A stretch of DNA of 64,000 nt from contig CAKVDW010000001.1 of NCBI GenBank assembly GCA_934728065.1, positions 176,995 through 240,994 on the forward strand, in the 5' to 3' direction. Below, piece after piece: positions 1 through 7,493 of the stretch (positions are counted from its first letter, which is position 1; every line of letters starts with the position of its first letter). The notes below the pieces were generated by a model. It was not told where the DNA came from, made no database searches, and was given only the letters and a program-made list of their open reading frames with translations. The position numbers and the translations under genes were made by a program. Source of the stretch: an uncultured Campylobacter sp. Lineage in GTDB: Bacteria > Campylobacterota > Campylobacteria > Campylobacterales > Campylobacteraceae.

Positions 1-459
1 CTTGCGTATAAAGTGGGGCAAAGAGTGGATAGCAAGGTGATTTTGGACGCGCAAGGTGCTGAAAGTTTGCTAGGACGGGGCGATAGCCTTTTTACTCCGC
101 CAGGCACAAGCAATCTAGTGCGTTTGCACGCTCCCTTTGCGAGCGAAATGGAAATAGAAAAAATCGTAGAATTTTTAAAGGCGCAGCAAGCTGTGGAGTA
201 TGATGAAAATTTCTTAAAAGATAGCTCAAATGCTAGCAACGCTGGCAACTTTGGAGGCGAGAATTTAGACGGCGAGGGTTTAGATGAGCTTATCGAGCAG
301 GCAAAGGCTGTGATTTTAGAGGATAAAAAAACCAGCATTTCTTACTTGCAACGGCGGCTTAAAATAGGCTACAACCGCGCGGCAAATATCATCGAGCAGC
401 TTGCGCAAATGGGCGTTTTGAGCGAGCCTGATGCCAAAGGACAAAGGGAGATTTTGTAA
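1..459 (+). CDS. ftsK: DNA translocase FtsK, C-terminal part (5' truncated by window edge)
   Basis: The reading frame is open from base 1, so only the last 152 residues of the septal DNA pump are present. The first part is the end of the RecA-like motor (DSKVILDAQGAESLLGRGD, then RLHAPFASEMEIEKIV). An acidic linker follows, and then the gamma winged-helix domain (SISYLQRRLKIGYNRAANII) that in FtsK reads the polar KOPS sequences and contacts the XerCD/XerH recombinase. The family acts at the division septum to clear chromosome ends and promote dimer resolution. It converges on pepD, with three bases between the stop codons. Identity is secure; the N-terminal membrane part lies outside the window. 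Confidence 0.95.
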   Translation, partial: LAYKVGQRVDSKVILDAQGAESLLGRGDSLFTPPGTSNLVRLHAPFASEMEIEKIVEFLKAQQAVEYDENFLKDSSNASNAGNFGGENLDGEGLDELIEQAKAVILEDKKTSISYLQRRLKIGYNRAANIIEQLAQMGVLSEPDAKGQREIL

Positions 460-462
460 ATT

Positions 463-1728
463 TCAGCTTTGCTTTAAGATTAAACGCACCACTTGGCTTA
501 TTTTTTCTACTGAAGAAAGTTCGCATCTTTCATCTGTGGAGTGAGGATTAAAGATATTTGGTCCTATGGATGCGCAAAGAAGTTTTTGCTTTTTTTCTAT
601 GATACCGCATTCAAGTCCAGCGTGCACAGCTAGGATTTTGGCGTTTTTTATCTTGCTTTTTAAAGCCTTTAAAACCTTATCGCTAAATGCGTTTTCTTGT
701 CCTTCCCAAGGTGCATAAAAATTTGAAAAAGCGACATTAAAACCAAAGCTTTCAAAAAAGATTTTGCTTTCAAATTCAAGTTTTTTAAGCTCATCAAGCA
801 TATTTGAGCGTCCAAAAAGCTCAAAACTCACCCTTTCTTTTTCAAGCTTCACTAAGGAAAGATTTATGCTCGTTCTTACTATATTAAGCTTTATATCATA
901 AGCTCTTACGCCTTGAGAAAAGGCGTTTATGGCATTAAGTATAAGCTTGCTTTGTTTGCAAAAAAAAGCCTTTTTTTCGCCTATAAATTTACAGCTTATA
1001 TTTTGGCTTTCTTTTGGATTTTCTTCAAAGAAAACTAAGGCTTTAGCGTGTTTTGCTATGGAGTTTATACGCTCGCCACCTTGAAATTCTATGATTTGAC
1101 CATTATTTTTAGCTATAAAGCTTGCCATTTCTTTGATAGCACTTGGAATTTCATTGATGATGTCTATACCAGAATGCCCGCCCTTAAAGCCTACAGCTTC
1201 AAGTTCAAAGACCTTTGCGAATTTTTCTTCATAACTCACATTCAAATCAACGCTTATATCAACGCCACCAGCACAACCTATAACAACCTCATTTTCAAGC
1301 TCGTGGTCTAAATTTAAAAGTTGTTTTGAAAGTAGGGTGTGTTCTAGGGCATTAGCACCAAGCAAACCCACTTCTTCATCATTTGTAAAAAGACATTCTA
1401 AATCATCAAATTCTTTCATCATTTGCATCATTATAGCCACACCTATGCCGTTATCCGCTCCAAGTGATGAATTTTTTGCCCTTAAAAAGCCATTTTCCTC
1501 AAAAAGCTCTATTTTTGGAGCATTTCCCATACAAACCATATCATAATGACTTTGCAAGCACACCTTAGGCGAACCCTTTACACAGTGGATATTTCCAGCC
1601 TTGTCTATTTGAGTTTTAAAGCCTCGTTCTTGACTAAAAGTGTTTAAAAAATCCCTCATTTTAACCGTGTCAAAGCTACAATGTGGAATTTGAGTGAGTT
1701 TTTTAAAATTTTCGATGACTTCTTTCAT
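463..1728 (-). CDS. pepD: Aminoacyl-histidine dipeptidase (PepD, M20C metallopeptidase)
   Basis: 421 residues if started at the ATG at 1728, which has an AAGG-type ribosome site just upstream; a longer frame to 1869 adds 47 residues unlike the family. Di-zinc peptidase motifs appear in the expected order: LQSHYDMV (His ligand), LGADNGIG (bridging Asp), TNDEEVGLLGA (catalytic Glu pair), LDHE, a GGHSG lid-domain motif, and HAGLECGI near the end. Members hydrolyse Xaa-His dipeptides in the cytoplasm, which suits an organism living on amino acids and peptides. It is transcribed divergently from the small gene at 1828, so the 99-base gap must hold both promoters. Confidence 0.9.
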   Translation of the reverse strand: MKEVIENFKKLTQIPHCSFDTVKMRDFLNTFSQERGFKTQIDKAGNIHCVKGSPKVCLQSHYDMVCMGNAPKIELFEENGFLRAKNSSLGADNGIGVAIMMQMMKEFDDLECLFTNDEEVGLLGANALEHTLLSKQLLNLDHELENEVVIGCAGGVDISVDLNVSYEEKFAKVFELEAVGFKGGHSGIDIINEIPSAIKEMASFIAKNNGQIIEFQGGERINSIAKHAKALVFFEENPKESQNISCKFIGEKKAFFCKQSKLILNAINAFSQGVRAYDIKLNIVRTSINLSLVKLEKERVSFELFGRSNMLDELKKLEFESKIFFESFGFNVAFSNFYAPWEGQENAFSDKVLKALKSKIKNAKILAVHAGLECGIIEKKQKLLCASIGPNIFNPHSTDERCELSSVEKISQVVRLILKQS

Positions 1729-1827
1729 TACCCTTTTTCCTTGAAAAATTTTGAGATTATTGCATAAAAATGTAAATTTTAAACTTTTTTTGCTACAATT
1801 ATGCAATATTTTTTGTGTTAGGACCTT

Positions 1828-2073
1828 ATGAAAAATACCATAACAGAAGCTTCCATTTACGAGGCACAAGGACTAAAAAGCGAGGCTTTGCAGATTTATA
1901 AAAACATTTTAAAGAAAGACCCAAGCAACCAAAATGCCATTGATGCGGTGCGAAGATTAAGTGGCTTGCGTTTTGCGCACAAGGATTTAAATACCCAAAT
2001 GCTTGATTTTTTCATTAACCTGCAAAGTGAGGAAGAGTTAAACGAATTTAAAAGGTGGTTGATAAAACTATGA
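1828..2073 (+). CDS. Small TPR-like protein, first gene of the ciaD-cca-purU operon
   Basis: 81 residues. The N-terminal half (EASIYEAQGLKSEALQIYKN, then ILKKDPSNQNAIDAVRRL) reads as one tetratricopeptide-type helix pair, and the rest is a short helical tail. No signal peptide or membrane segment. Its stop overlaps the ciaD start (ATGA at 2070-2073), so the two are probably translationally coupled. I recall a small protein of unknown function in the same place in C. jejuni (Cj0787), next to ciaD. A role as a partner or chaperone of CiaD would be inference from position only. Confidence 0.7.
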   Translation: MKNTITEASIYEAQGLKSEALQIYKNILKKDPSNQNAIDAVRRLSGLRFAHKDLNTQMLDFFINLQSEEELNEFKRWLIKL

Positions 2074-2450
2074 ATTTAGAAGATTTGGCAAAAAAAGCAA
2101 TCAACGAAGTAAGCACTGAAATTTCAAAAAAAGATGATGAAAATGAAGTGAAAAATAAAGAAACAGAGCAAGTGAGTGTTGAAAGTGAAGAAGAGGTTGA
2201 AATTCCACTACACGCTGAGGTTATAGACTTTACCGACCCTCACAAAAAGCCTCCACAGCCAGGACAAGACACCAATCATACCTTAAGCGCGAATGAAGAG
2301 CTTTTTTTGAAAAATGTCAAAGAGCGCGTTTTGGTGCTTTTTGAGGGTTTAAAGGCTGCTGATTATGAAGATATTGAAACTAGGCTTGATTTGACTATCA
2401 ATTTTTTAGAGTTTTTGCTTGCAAGTATCGAAGATAAGCTTAAAAAATAA
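2070..2450 (+). CDS. ciaD: CiaD-like protein (Campylobacter invasion antigen D family)
   Basis: 126 residues from the ATG at 2070; a GTG at 2055 is also in frame, but the ATG overlaps the upstream stop in the usual way. The first 45 residues are highly charged and probably disordered. A Pro-rich turn follows (DPHKKPPQPGQ), then a helical C-terminal domain (NEELFLKNVKERVLVLFEGL) that I recognise as the CiaD-like domain. In C. jejuni CiaD (Cj0788) is a secreted effector exported through the flagellum that alters host signalling during invasion. The neighbours cca and purU match C. jejuni. The MAP-kinase docking motif described for C. jejuni CiaD is not evident to me here, so effector activity should not be assumed. 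Confidence 0.75.
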   Translation: MNLEDLAKKAINEVSTEISKKDDENEVKNKETEQVSVESEEEVEIPLHAEVIDFTDPHKKPPQPGQDTNHTLSANEELFLKNVKERVLVLFEGLKAADYEDIETRLDLTINFLEFLLASIEDKLKK

Positions 2451-3540
2451 GGCTGAAATTAAATTCATCGCTGATTTTTTAGCTCCGCACACCAAAAGGG
2501 CTTATTTGGTAGGCGGTAGTGTGCGTGATATACTTTTAGGGCGCGAAATTTACGACTTTGACATAGAAATTTATGACATAAAGCCTGAATTTTTCGATAC
2601 TCTTATGCAAAAACTTGGCGCAAATGGCTTTGGCAAAAGCTTTTTTGTGTATAAATTTAAAAATTACGACTTATCCTTAGCGCGCACGGAAAACAAGGTG
2701 CGAAGCGGACACAAGGGCTTTGAGGTGAGCGTTTGCGATGATGAAAGGCTTGGGGCGAGGCGGCGAGATTTTACCATAAATTCTATAATGATAAACATTT
2801 TTAACGATGAATTTTTGGACTTTTACGGCGGGTTGGAGGATTTAAACGCCCGCATTTTAAGGCATATCGATGATGAGAGTTTCAAAGAGGACAGCTTGCG
2901 CGTGCTTAGAGCGGTGCATTTTGTAGCAAGATTTGATTTAAAAATCGCCGATGAGAGTTTGAAATTTATGCAAACTATGGATACAAGGGATTTGAGTAGG
3001 GACAGAATCAACGCTGAACTTTATAAATTTTTTAAGGCAAAGAATTTAAAGCGTGGCTTTGAAGCTTTGCAAAAGCTGAATTTAGAGCAAGTCGTGCTTT
3101 TAAATGACAGCACAAAGTGCGAAAACGCCGCTAAATTTAGGCAAATGCTTGAAAGGGCGCGCGAATTTATCAGCGATGAGGGCTTGTTTTTGTATCTTTA
3201 TTTAAATTTTTTCGGCATTGAAAAAAAGGATTTTTTCGCAAAAACACAGCTTAAAAAAGAGCTTTTAAACGCCGCAAAACAGCCTTTTTTTAAAGATGAA
3301 ATGAGTGATTTAGATTTAGCTCAAATCGCCTTGCAAATGCCCTTAAAAAGCTGGCTTGGGCTTTGGGACGAAAAAAGAGTGCAAAGAGCAAGGGCTTTAA
3401 AGCTCTATGACAAGGCGTTACGAGCGCAAATTGACACGCAAGAGCTTGAAAATTTAGGCTTTTCGGGCAAGAATTTAGGCGAGCAGATACAAAAACGCAA
3501 AAATGAGTGGCTAAAAGCCTATTTAAAGGGGATAAAATGA
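2419..3540 (+). CDS. cca: CCA tRNA nucleotidyltransferase / poly(A) polymerase family
   Basis: 373 residues. The class II nucleotidyltransferase head is clear: LVGGSVRDILLG, then the metal-binding DFDIEIYD, and RRRDFTINSIMIN with a following YGGLEDL segment. The head and neck helices (DDESFKEDSLRVLRAVHF) are typical. The enzyme adds or repairs the 3' CCA of tRNAs; the tRNA at 32703 encodes its own CCA, so repair is the likely main role. The best start is TTG at 2419, overlapping ciaD by 32 bases; no ATG or GTG exists before the conserved head. It ends with an ATGA overlap into purU. Confidence 0.88.
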   Translation: MQVSKISLKNKAEIKFIADFLAPHTKRAYLVGGSVRDILLGREIYDFDIEIYDIKPEFFDTLMQKLGANGFGKSFFVYKFKNYDLSLARTENKVRSGHKGFEVSVCDDERLGARRRDFTINSIMINIFNDEFLDFYGGLEDLNARILRHIDDESFKEDSLRVLRAVHFVARFDLKIADESLKFMQTMDTRDLSRDRINAELYKFFKAKNLKRGFEALQKLNLEQVVLLNDSTKCENAAKFRQMLERAREFISDEGLFLYLYLNFFGIEKKDFFAKTQLKKELLNAAKQPFFKDEMSDLDLAQIALQMPLKSWLGLWDEKRVQRARALKLYDKALRAQIDTQELENLGFSGKNLGEQIQKRKNEWLKAYLKGIK

Positions 3541-4364
3541 AACAATTTGTGCTAAAAATCGCCACGAGCGATGAAAAGGGCTTGATTTACCGTATCGCTG
3601 ATGTGATTTTCAAATATCAGCTCAATATCGTCAAAAATGATGAATTCGTGGGCGAGGGGCTTTTCTTTTTCCGTGCGATTTTGGAGGGTGAGTTTGACAA
3701 AGGCTCATTTGTAGGCACTTTAAAGGCTATGTTGCCTACTAAAACGCGAGTGGAGCTTTATGAAAAGCAAAAAAAGGACATTGTGATTTTTGCGACAAAA
3801 GAGGCGCATTGCTTGGGGGACTTGCTGATAAAGCATTACAGCAACGATCTTTTGGCAAACATTAAAGCCGTTATATCCAACTATGACGAGCTTTGCGGCT
3901 TGGTAGAGAAGTTTGAACTGCCTTACCACAGCATAAAGAGCGAAAATTTAAGCAGACAAGCGCACGAAGAGCTTATTTTGGAGTGCTTGAAACAATACAA
4001 GTTCGATTATATCGTGCTTGCAAAGTATATGCGTATCTTATCACCCGAATTTGTCGCGCATTTTGAGGGGCAAATCATCAACATTCATCATTCATTTTTA
4101 CCCGCTTTTATCGGCGCAAACCCCTACAAACAAGCCTTTGAAAGAGGCGTGAAAATCATCGGCGCAACGGCGCATTTTGTCAATAACAACCTTGATGAAG
4201 GTCCCATCATCACGCAAGCCGTGCTCAATGTGAGCCACGAGGACAGCTGGCTGGATATGAAAAAAGCGGGGCAAAATGTCGAAAAAAATGTGCTTTCAAA
4301 GGCACTTGACTTGGTGTTTGAGGATAAGATTTTCATCTCAAACAACAAAACCATAGTGTTTTAA
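3537..4364 (+). CDS. purU: Formyltetrahydrofolate deformylase PurU
   Basis: 275 residues from the ATG at 3537 (ATGA overlap with cca). Residues 1 to about 80 form an ACT-type regulatory domain (ATSDEKGLIYRIADVIFKY). The rest is a formyltransferase-fold domain with AKYMRILSPEF and INIHHSFLPAFIGANPY, which carries the active-site His, followed by GATAHFVNNNLDEGP. The enzyme hydrolyses 10-formyl-THF to formate and THF, balancing one-carbon pools and supplying formate. The gene closes the cca operon, as I recall for C. jejuni Cj0788-Cj0790. Confidence 0.92.
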   Translation: MKQFVLKIATSDEKGLIYRIADVIFKYQLNIVKNDEFVGEGLFFFRAILEGEFDKGSFVGTLKAMLPTKTRVELYEKQKKDIVIFATKEAHCLGDLLIKHYSNDLLANIKAVISNYDELCGLVEKFELPYHSIKSENLSRQAHEELILECLKQYKFDYIVLAKYMRILSPEFVAHFEGQIINIHHSFLPAFIGANPYKQAFERGVKIIGATAHFVNNNLDEGPIITQAVLNVSHEDSWLDMKKAGQNVEKNVLSKALDLVFEDKIFISNNKTIVF

Positions 4365-4397
4365 TGGCTTGTTTTTGGCTTTTTAAATTTGTGAATT

Positions 4398-4844
4398 TTG
4401 GCTATAATCTTTCATTTTGATTTCGTAAAAAGGCTAAAAATAGATAATAGCGCAAAACTTGACAAATGGAACGCCGTTAAAAAGAGTATTGACACACAAA
4501 AGATTATCAAAAAAGCTCAAAACAAAAGGATATTTTGGGTATGTATAGGGCAAAATATCGGCAGTGAAGTGTTTGGCAAGAGTGGGATTTTCACTCGTCC
4601 TGTTTTAGTCGTCAAAGCCTTTCCTAATCACACTTTTTTGGGCGTGCCGCTTTCTAGTAAGGCGCAAAATAAAAAAGGCAAATTTTATCATAAATTCATC
4701 GATAGCAAGGGCAAAATGCAGGTTGCACTTTTAGGACAAATTCGCATTTTTGATACCAAGAGGATTGAAACCTACATAGGCAAGATAGATGATGAAAATT
4801 TTAAGCAAATCAGAGAGAAAATCAAAAATCATATAGTAGAATAA
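4398..4844 (+). CDS. PemK/MazF-family toxin without a visible antitoxin
   Basis: The core from about residue 20 is a clear PemK/MazF endoribonuclease: KLDKWNAVKKSID, then RIFWVCIGQNIGSEVFGKSG and FTRPVLVVK, GVPLSSK, and LLGQIRIFDTKRIE. Such toxins cleave RNA and are normally held by an antitoxin encoded directly upstream. Here purU lies upstream, with only 33 bases between. The start is unsettled: the frame opens at TTG 4398, but that overlaps a strong -10 box (TATAAT at 4403-4408), so translation probably begins further in, at a non-ATG codon. The gene may be intact with an unusual start or crippled. A structured element follows immediately. Confidence 0.75.
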   Translation: MAIIFHFDFVKRLKIDNSAKLDKWNAVKKSIDTQKIIKKAQNKRIFWVCIGQNIGSEVFGKSGIFTRPVLVVKAFPNHTFLGVPLSSKAQNKKGKFYHKFIDSKGKMQVALLGQIRIFDTKRIETYIGKIDDENFKQIREKIKNHIVE

Positions 4845-4845
4845 C

Positions 4846-4916
4846 CCCCGCACAAAGACGGGGAAACCTGCTCTTGCGAACAAGCCAAATCTCTCATCGC
4901 TGAAAGAAAACGAGCA
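4846..4916 (+). other. Structured element directly behind the PemK gene (candidate RNA)
   Basis: Starting two bases after the toxin stop, three nested pairings can be read. CCCCG 4846-4850 pairs with CGGGG 4859-4863. CTTG 4873-4876 pairs with CAAG 4881-4884 around a CGAA tetraloop. TGCTC 4869-4873 could pair with GAGCA 4912-4916 and enclose the second hairpin; C4873 can serve only one of these. The stretch has fewer A/T runs than the surrounding spacer. It does not look like a simple terminator, because no T-run follows the helices. Function is unknown; an RNA antitoxin, a 3' stability element or a recombination site are all open. Confidence 0.4.
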
Positions 4917-4988
4917 AATTATAACGCAAAAATGCTTTAATGTCAAATTTATGCGCTAACAAGCAAGGCGTAAAAAATTGAGCGTTTT

Positions 4989-5028
4989 AAAATCAACAAA
5001 AGAAAAAGTTTGAATTTTTGTTGATTTT
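4989..5028. terminator. AT-rich inverted repeat, probable terminator
   Basis: A perfect 13-base inverted repeat (AAAATCAACAAAA 4989-5001, TTTTGTTGATTTT 5016-5028) with a 14-base loop, in the spacer between the toxin unit and the autotransporter promoter. It would isolate the autotransporter from upstream transcription. Confidence 0.55.
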
Positions 5029-5072
5029 GCTTAAATTTTCTTTTCATTGCTCTTTGTTAATCGTTTTTATTG

Positions 5073-5078
5073 TATGAT
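5073..5078 (+). promoter_or_regulatory. Sigma70-type -10 box for the autotransporter
   Basis: TATGAT preceded by a T-rich stretch (tcgtttttattg), the usual look of a Campylobacter vegetative promoter. The start of transcription would fall about 7 bases later, giving a leader of about 45 bases that contains the G10 tract. Confidence 0.5.
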
Positions 5079-5111
5079 AGACATTTACAAAGCAAAAAGC
5101 TATATTTTAAT

Positions 5112-5121
5112 GGGGGGGGGG
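5112..5121 (+). repeat. G10 homopolymer just upstream of the autotransporter start
   Basis: Ten consecutive G. The tract ends nine bases before the TTG start at 5131. An ATG at 5110 runs into it and is in frame with the autotransporter at this length, but meets TGA at 5125. Tract-length change therefore cannot fuse this ATG to the gene. It would instead change leader spacing or Shine-Dalgarno-like pairing. Confidence 0.85.
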
Positions 5122-5130
5122 ATTTGATTT

Positions 5131-7473
5131 TTGAAAAAAGCTTTATTTTTATATATATTTTTTATCAGTGTTTTAAGCGCGCAATATACAAACAGATTGC
5201 CTACAACTCTCACGCTTAACGCTGGTGAAAATAAAACAGAAGATGCCATTGCTGATTGCACTAGTCCTTGGGAATGTATCTTTAATGCTGATAAAAACTC
5301 AAATGGTTATAGTTTTACTTACAACACGACAGGTGCTACAACTTCAACCCTAACGCTTAATGCCAAACTTCCGCAAAATCCACAAAGTAAAAACACGAAT
5401 ATACCTTTTTACGCTTCAACCCTTACTGTCAATAAAAATTCAACTCTTGTTTTAAATGGTTTTGAAAGTTTGAGTATCCAAAACGCCCTAAATATCAACG
5501 GCGGTTCATTGCGTTACTCCCACACCACAAATACTTCAGGTTTTGGGCTACCTACTAATGCTCGTGCTACTTTAAGCAATAATGCTCTTTTTGAGATAAA
5601 TGCTGGCAAATTTACAAATAACGGCACAATCACATTAAGCAATCAATCTACCCTAAACATCAATACAGAAGGCGGAAATAAAACAAACAACTACGGTTCA
5701 ATCACTAACAACAATAGCAACATAACAGTAAAAAATGATTTGTGGAATTTAGGGCAAAAACCAGCCTTAGGAGCAGCTAGTCCTTCAAGTGTAGCTACCA
5801 TAACAAACACCGATGGCACGATAACAATCGGTGGAAATTTATACAATGGAGGACAAAATTTTTCAAACAATGTTCAGTTTTGTCAAATCGGCTTTTGTGG
5901 CGGTGGCAATATCATCATCAACGGCGGCACGGTTAGCGTGGGCGGAAAGCTCGTTAGCAAGGGCGAAGACGGACAAAATTCAAGCATACAAATTAAGGGC
6001 GGAACACTTAAAGTAACGGGTGGATTAGAAAATAAACAAGGCTCAACACTTAATTTTGGTATGTTAAACGGTGTTATGGGTAAGCTTGAGGGTGGTTTAA
6101 CGAATACAGGAACGGTGAGTGTAGATATAGATAAAAGTGTAACATTTGGACAAAGCTATCAAATCATAACAGGCACAGTAACAGGGCTTGATAACAATAA
6201 TATCATCATCAACAATCCAAATGCAAAATTTTTAGACATTACTTATAATGCTGGTAGCATTACTATAAGCCAAGCAGGCACTCAACCCCCAGCACCTCAA
6301 CCCCCTCAACCGCCACAACCCCAACCGCCACAACCCCAACCTCCACAGCCACCACAGCCACAGCCTCCGCAACCGCCTACTAAATTTGATGAATATAAGG
6401 GCAGCTTAAAGCCTAGTCAAAGAGTCATTCTTGATGGATTTTTATCAAAATACGGTTCGCTTGATAATCTTTTAAAAAGCAATCTTGATATAGAAAATAG
6501 TGTTTCAGAATTTGATGAGAGTTTAAAGCAAAATTTTATTTCTCAACCTCAAAGTATGATTTCTGCTTTTAAAAATGACTCTTTGCTTATCCCTTTAAAT
6601 AAAAGCTTTATTTCAAAACCCTTGGCGGCTATGGAGTTAATGCGAATTGATACGGGTAAATTTATAAATCCTTTTGAGCCTGATTCTGAATTTGATTTTT
6701 TTGCTAATTCTTTTGGTGGAGTTTTAAGGGCTGATAAACTTAAGGGCTATTTAACAGGGCTTACTCTTGGTTCAAGTTATATGGCAGATGAAAGTCTTTC
6801 TCAGTTGCATTTTTCTTATGCTTATGGTCAAAGTTCGCAGGATTTAAGCACGCAAAGAACTAAAACTAAGGGAAATTTATTGCAAGTTGGCGTTTTTACA
6901 AGGTATTTTTATAAAAATTTAGAAAGCGATATAAGCGCAAATGCTTTGTTGGGCTTGTTTTCAGTGGATAATAAATGGCTAGCAGATGAGTCTTTAAGCT
7001 CAAGTTCAACCTTTAACAACTATCAAGCAAATCTTGGGCTTGTTTTAGGACCTAGATTTGGCGATAAGGCTTCTTTTAAGCCCTTTTTGGGGGTGCAAAA
7101 TTATTTTGAAGCACAAGATGCTTTCAGTCAAAAAGGTGGGCTTGGCTTGGAGTCAAAGGCTTACAGTTCTTACATTTTAGATGCGGTAGTTGGGCTTGAA
7201 ACTCGTTATATCTTTGATGAGGCTGCTTTTGCCTTTGCTAAATTAAGCTATGAGGGCAAAATTTACAACACCCACAAAGAAATTTTTATGCGACTTGGAA
7301 ATGAAAATTTTTCTTATGAAAATGAAAGCTATAAAAACGCTTTGAGTTTAAATTTGGGTATAGAAATTTTTGCCCTTGAAAGAACAAGAATTAATGCTGA
7401 ACTTTTGTATAAACATTATAATACAGGTTTGGATTATTATGGTGGTAATTTATTGCTTAAATATAATTTTTAA
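5131..7473 (+). CDS. Autotransporter (type V secretion) surface protein
   Basis: 780 residues from TTG 5131. Residues 1-17 form a signal peptide (MKKALFLYIFFISVLSAQ). Residues about 18-380 are a passenger rich in Asn, Gly and Thr with short repeating strands (GGGNIIINGGTVSVGGKL), as expected of a beta-helix. A Pro/Gln linker follows (about 385-417), then a helical segment and a C-terminal beta-barrel domain (about 500-780). The chain ends in an aromatic residue (LLKYNF), the BAM recognition signature. It probably displays an adhesin-like passenger, comparable in kind to the C. jejuni CapA proteins, but the passenger matches nothing I can name. Expression is probably phase variable through the G10 tract. 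No ATG start is possible. Confidence 0.85.
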   Translation: MKKALFLYIFFISVLSAQYTNRLPTTLTLNAGENKTEDAIADCTSPWECIFNADKNSNGYSFTYNTTGATTSTLTLNAKLPQNPQSKNTNIPFYASTLTVNKNSTLVLNGFESLSIQNALNINGGSLRYSHTTNTSGFGLPTNARATLSNNALFEINAGKFTNNGTITLSNQSTLNINTEGGNKTNNYGSITNNNSNITVKNDLWNLGQKPALGAASPSSVATITNTDGTITIGGNLYNGGQNFSNNVQFCQIGFCGGGNIIINGGTVSVGGKLVSKGEDGQNSSIQIKGGTLKVTGGLENKQGSTLNFGMLNGVMGKLEGGLTNTGTVSVDIDKSVTFGQSYQIITGTVTGLDNNNIIINNPNAKFLDITYNAGSITISQAGTQPPAPQPPQPPQPQPPQPQPPQPPQPQPPQPPTKFDEYKGSLKPSQRVILDGFLSKYGSLDNLLKSNLDIENSVSEFDESLKQNFISQPQSMISAFKNDSLLIPLNKSFISKPLAAMELMRIDTGKFINPFEPDSEFDFFANSFGGVLRADKLKGYLTGLTLGSSYMADESLSQLHFSYAYGQSSQDLSTQRTKTKGNLLQVGVFTRYFYKNLESDISANALLGLFSVDNKWLADESLSSSSTFNNYQANLGLVLGPRFGDKASFKPFLGVQNYFEAQDAFSQKGGLGLESKAYSSYILDAVVGLETRYIFDEAAFAFAKLSYEGKIYNTHKEIFMRLGNENFSYENESYKNALSLNLGIEIFALERTRINAELLYKHYNTGLDYYGGNLLLKYNF
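6287..6376 (+). repeat. Pro/Gln-coding tandem repeat in the autotransporter linker
   Basis: About 90 bases of degenerate cc(a/t)caacc-type repeats encode runs of PPQPQ between passenger and barrel. Such arrays can gain or lose units and would change the distance of the passenger from the membrane. Confidence 0.7.
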
Positions 7474-7493
7474 ATTTTTTTAGGAAATTTGTT

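Noticed and set aside
4731..4946. 71-residue minus-strand frame across the end of the PemK gene, as a possible antitoxin
   Set aside because: Overlaps the toxin coding region and the structured element, is hydrophobic and Phe-rich, and has no antitoxin-like features.
5110..5127. ATG before the G10 tract as the true start of the autotransporter
   Set aside because: In frame but stopped by TGA at 5125, which lies downstream of the tract and stays whatever the tract length.
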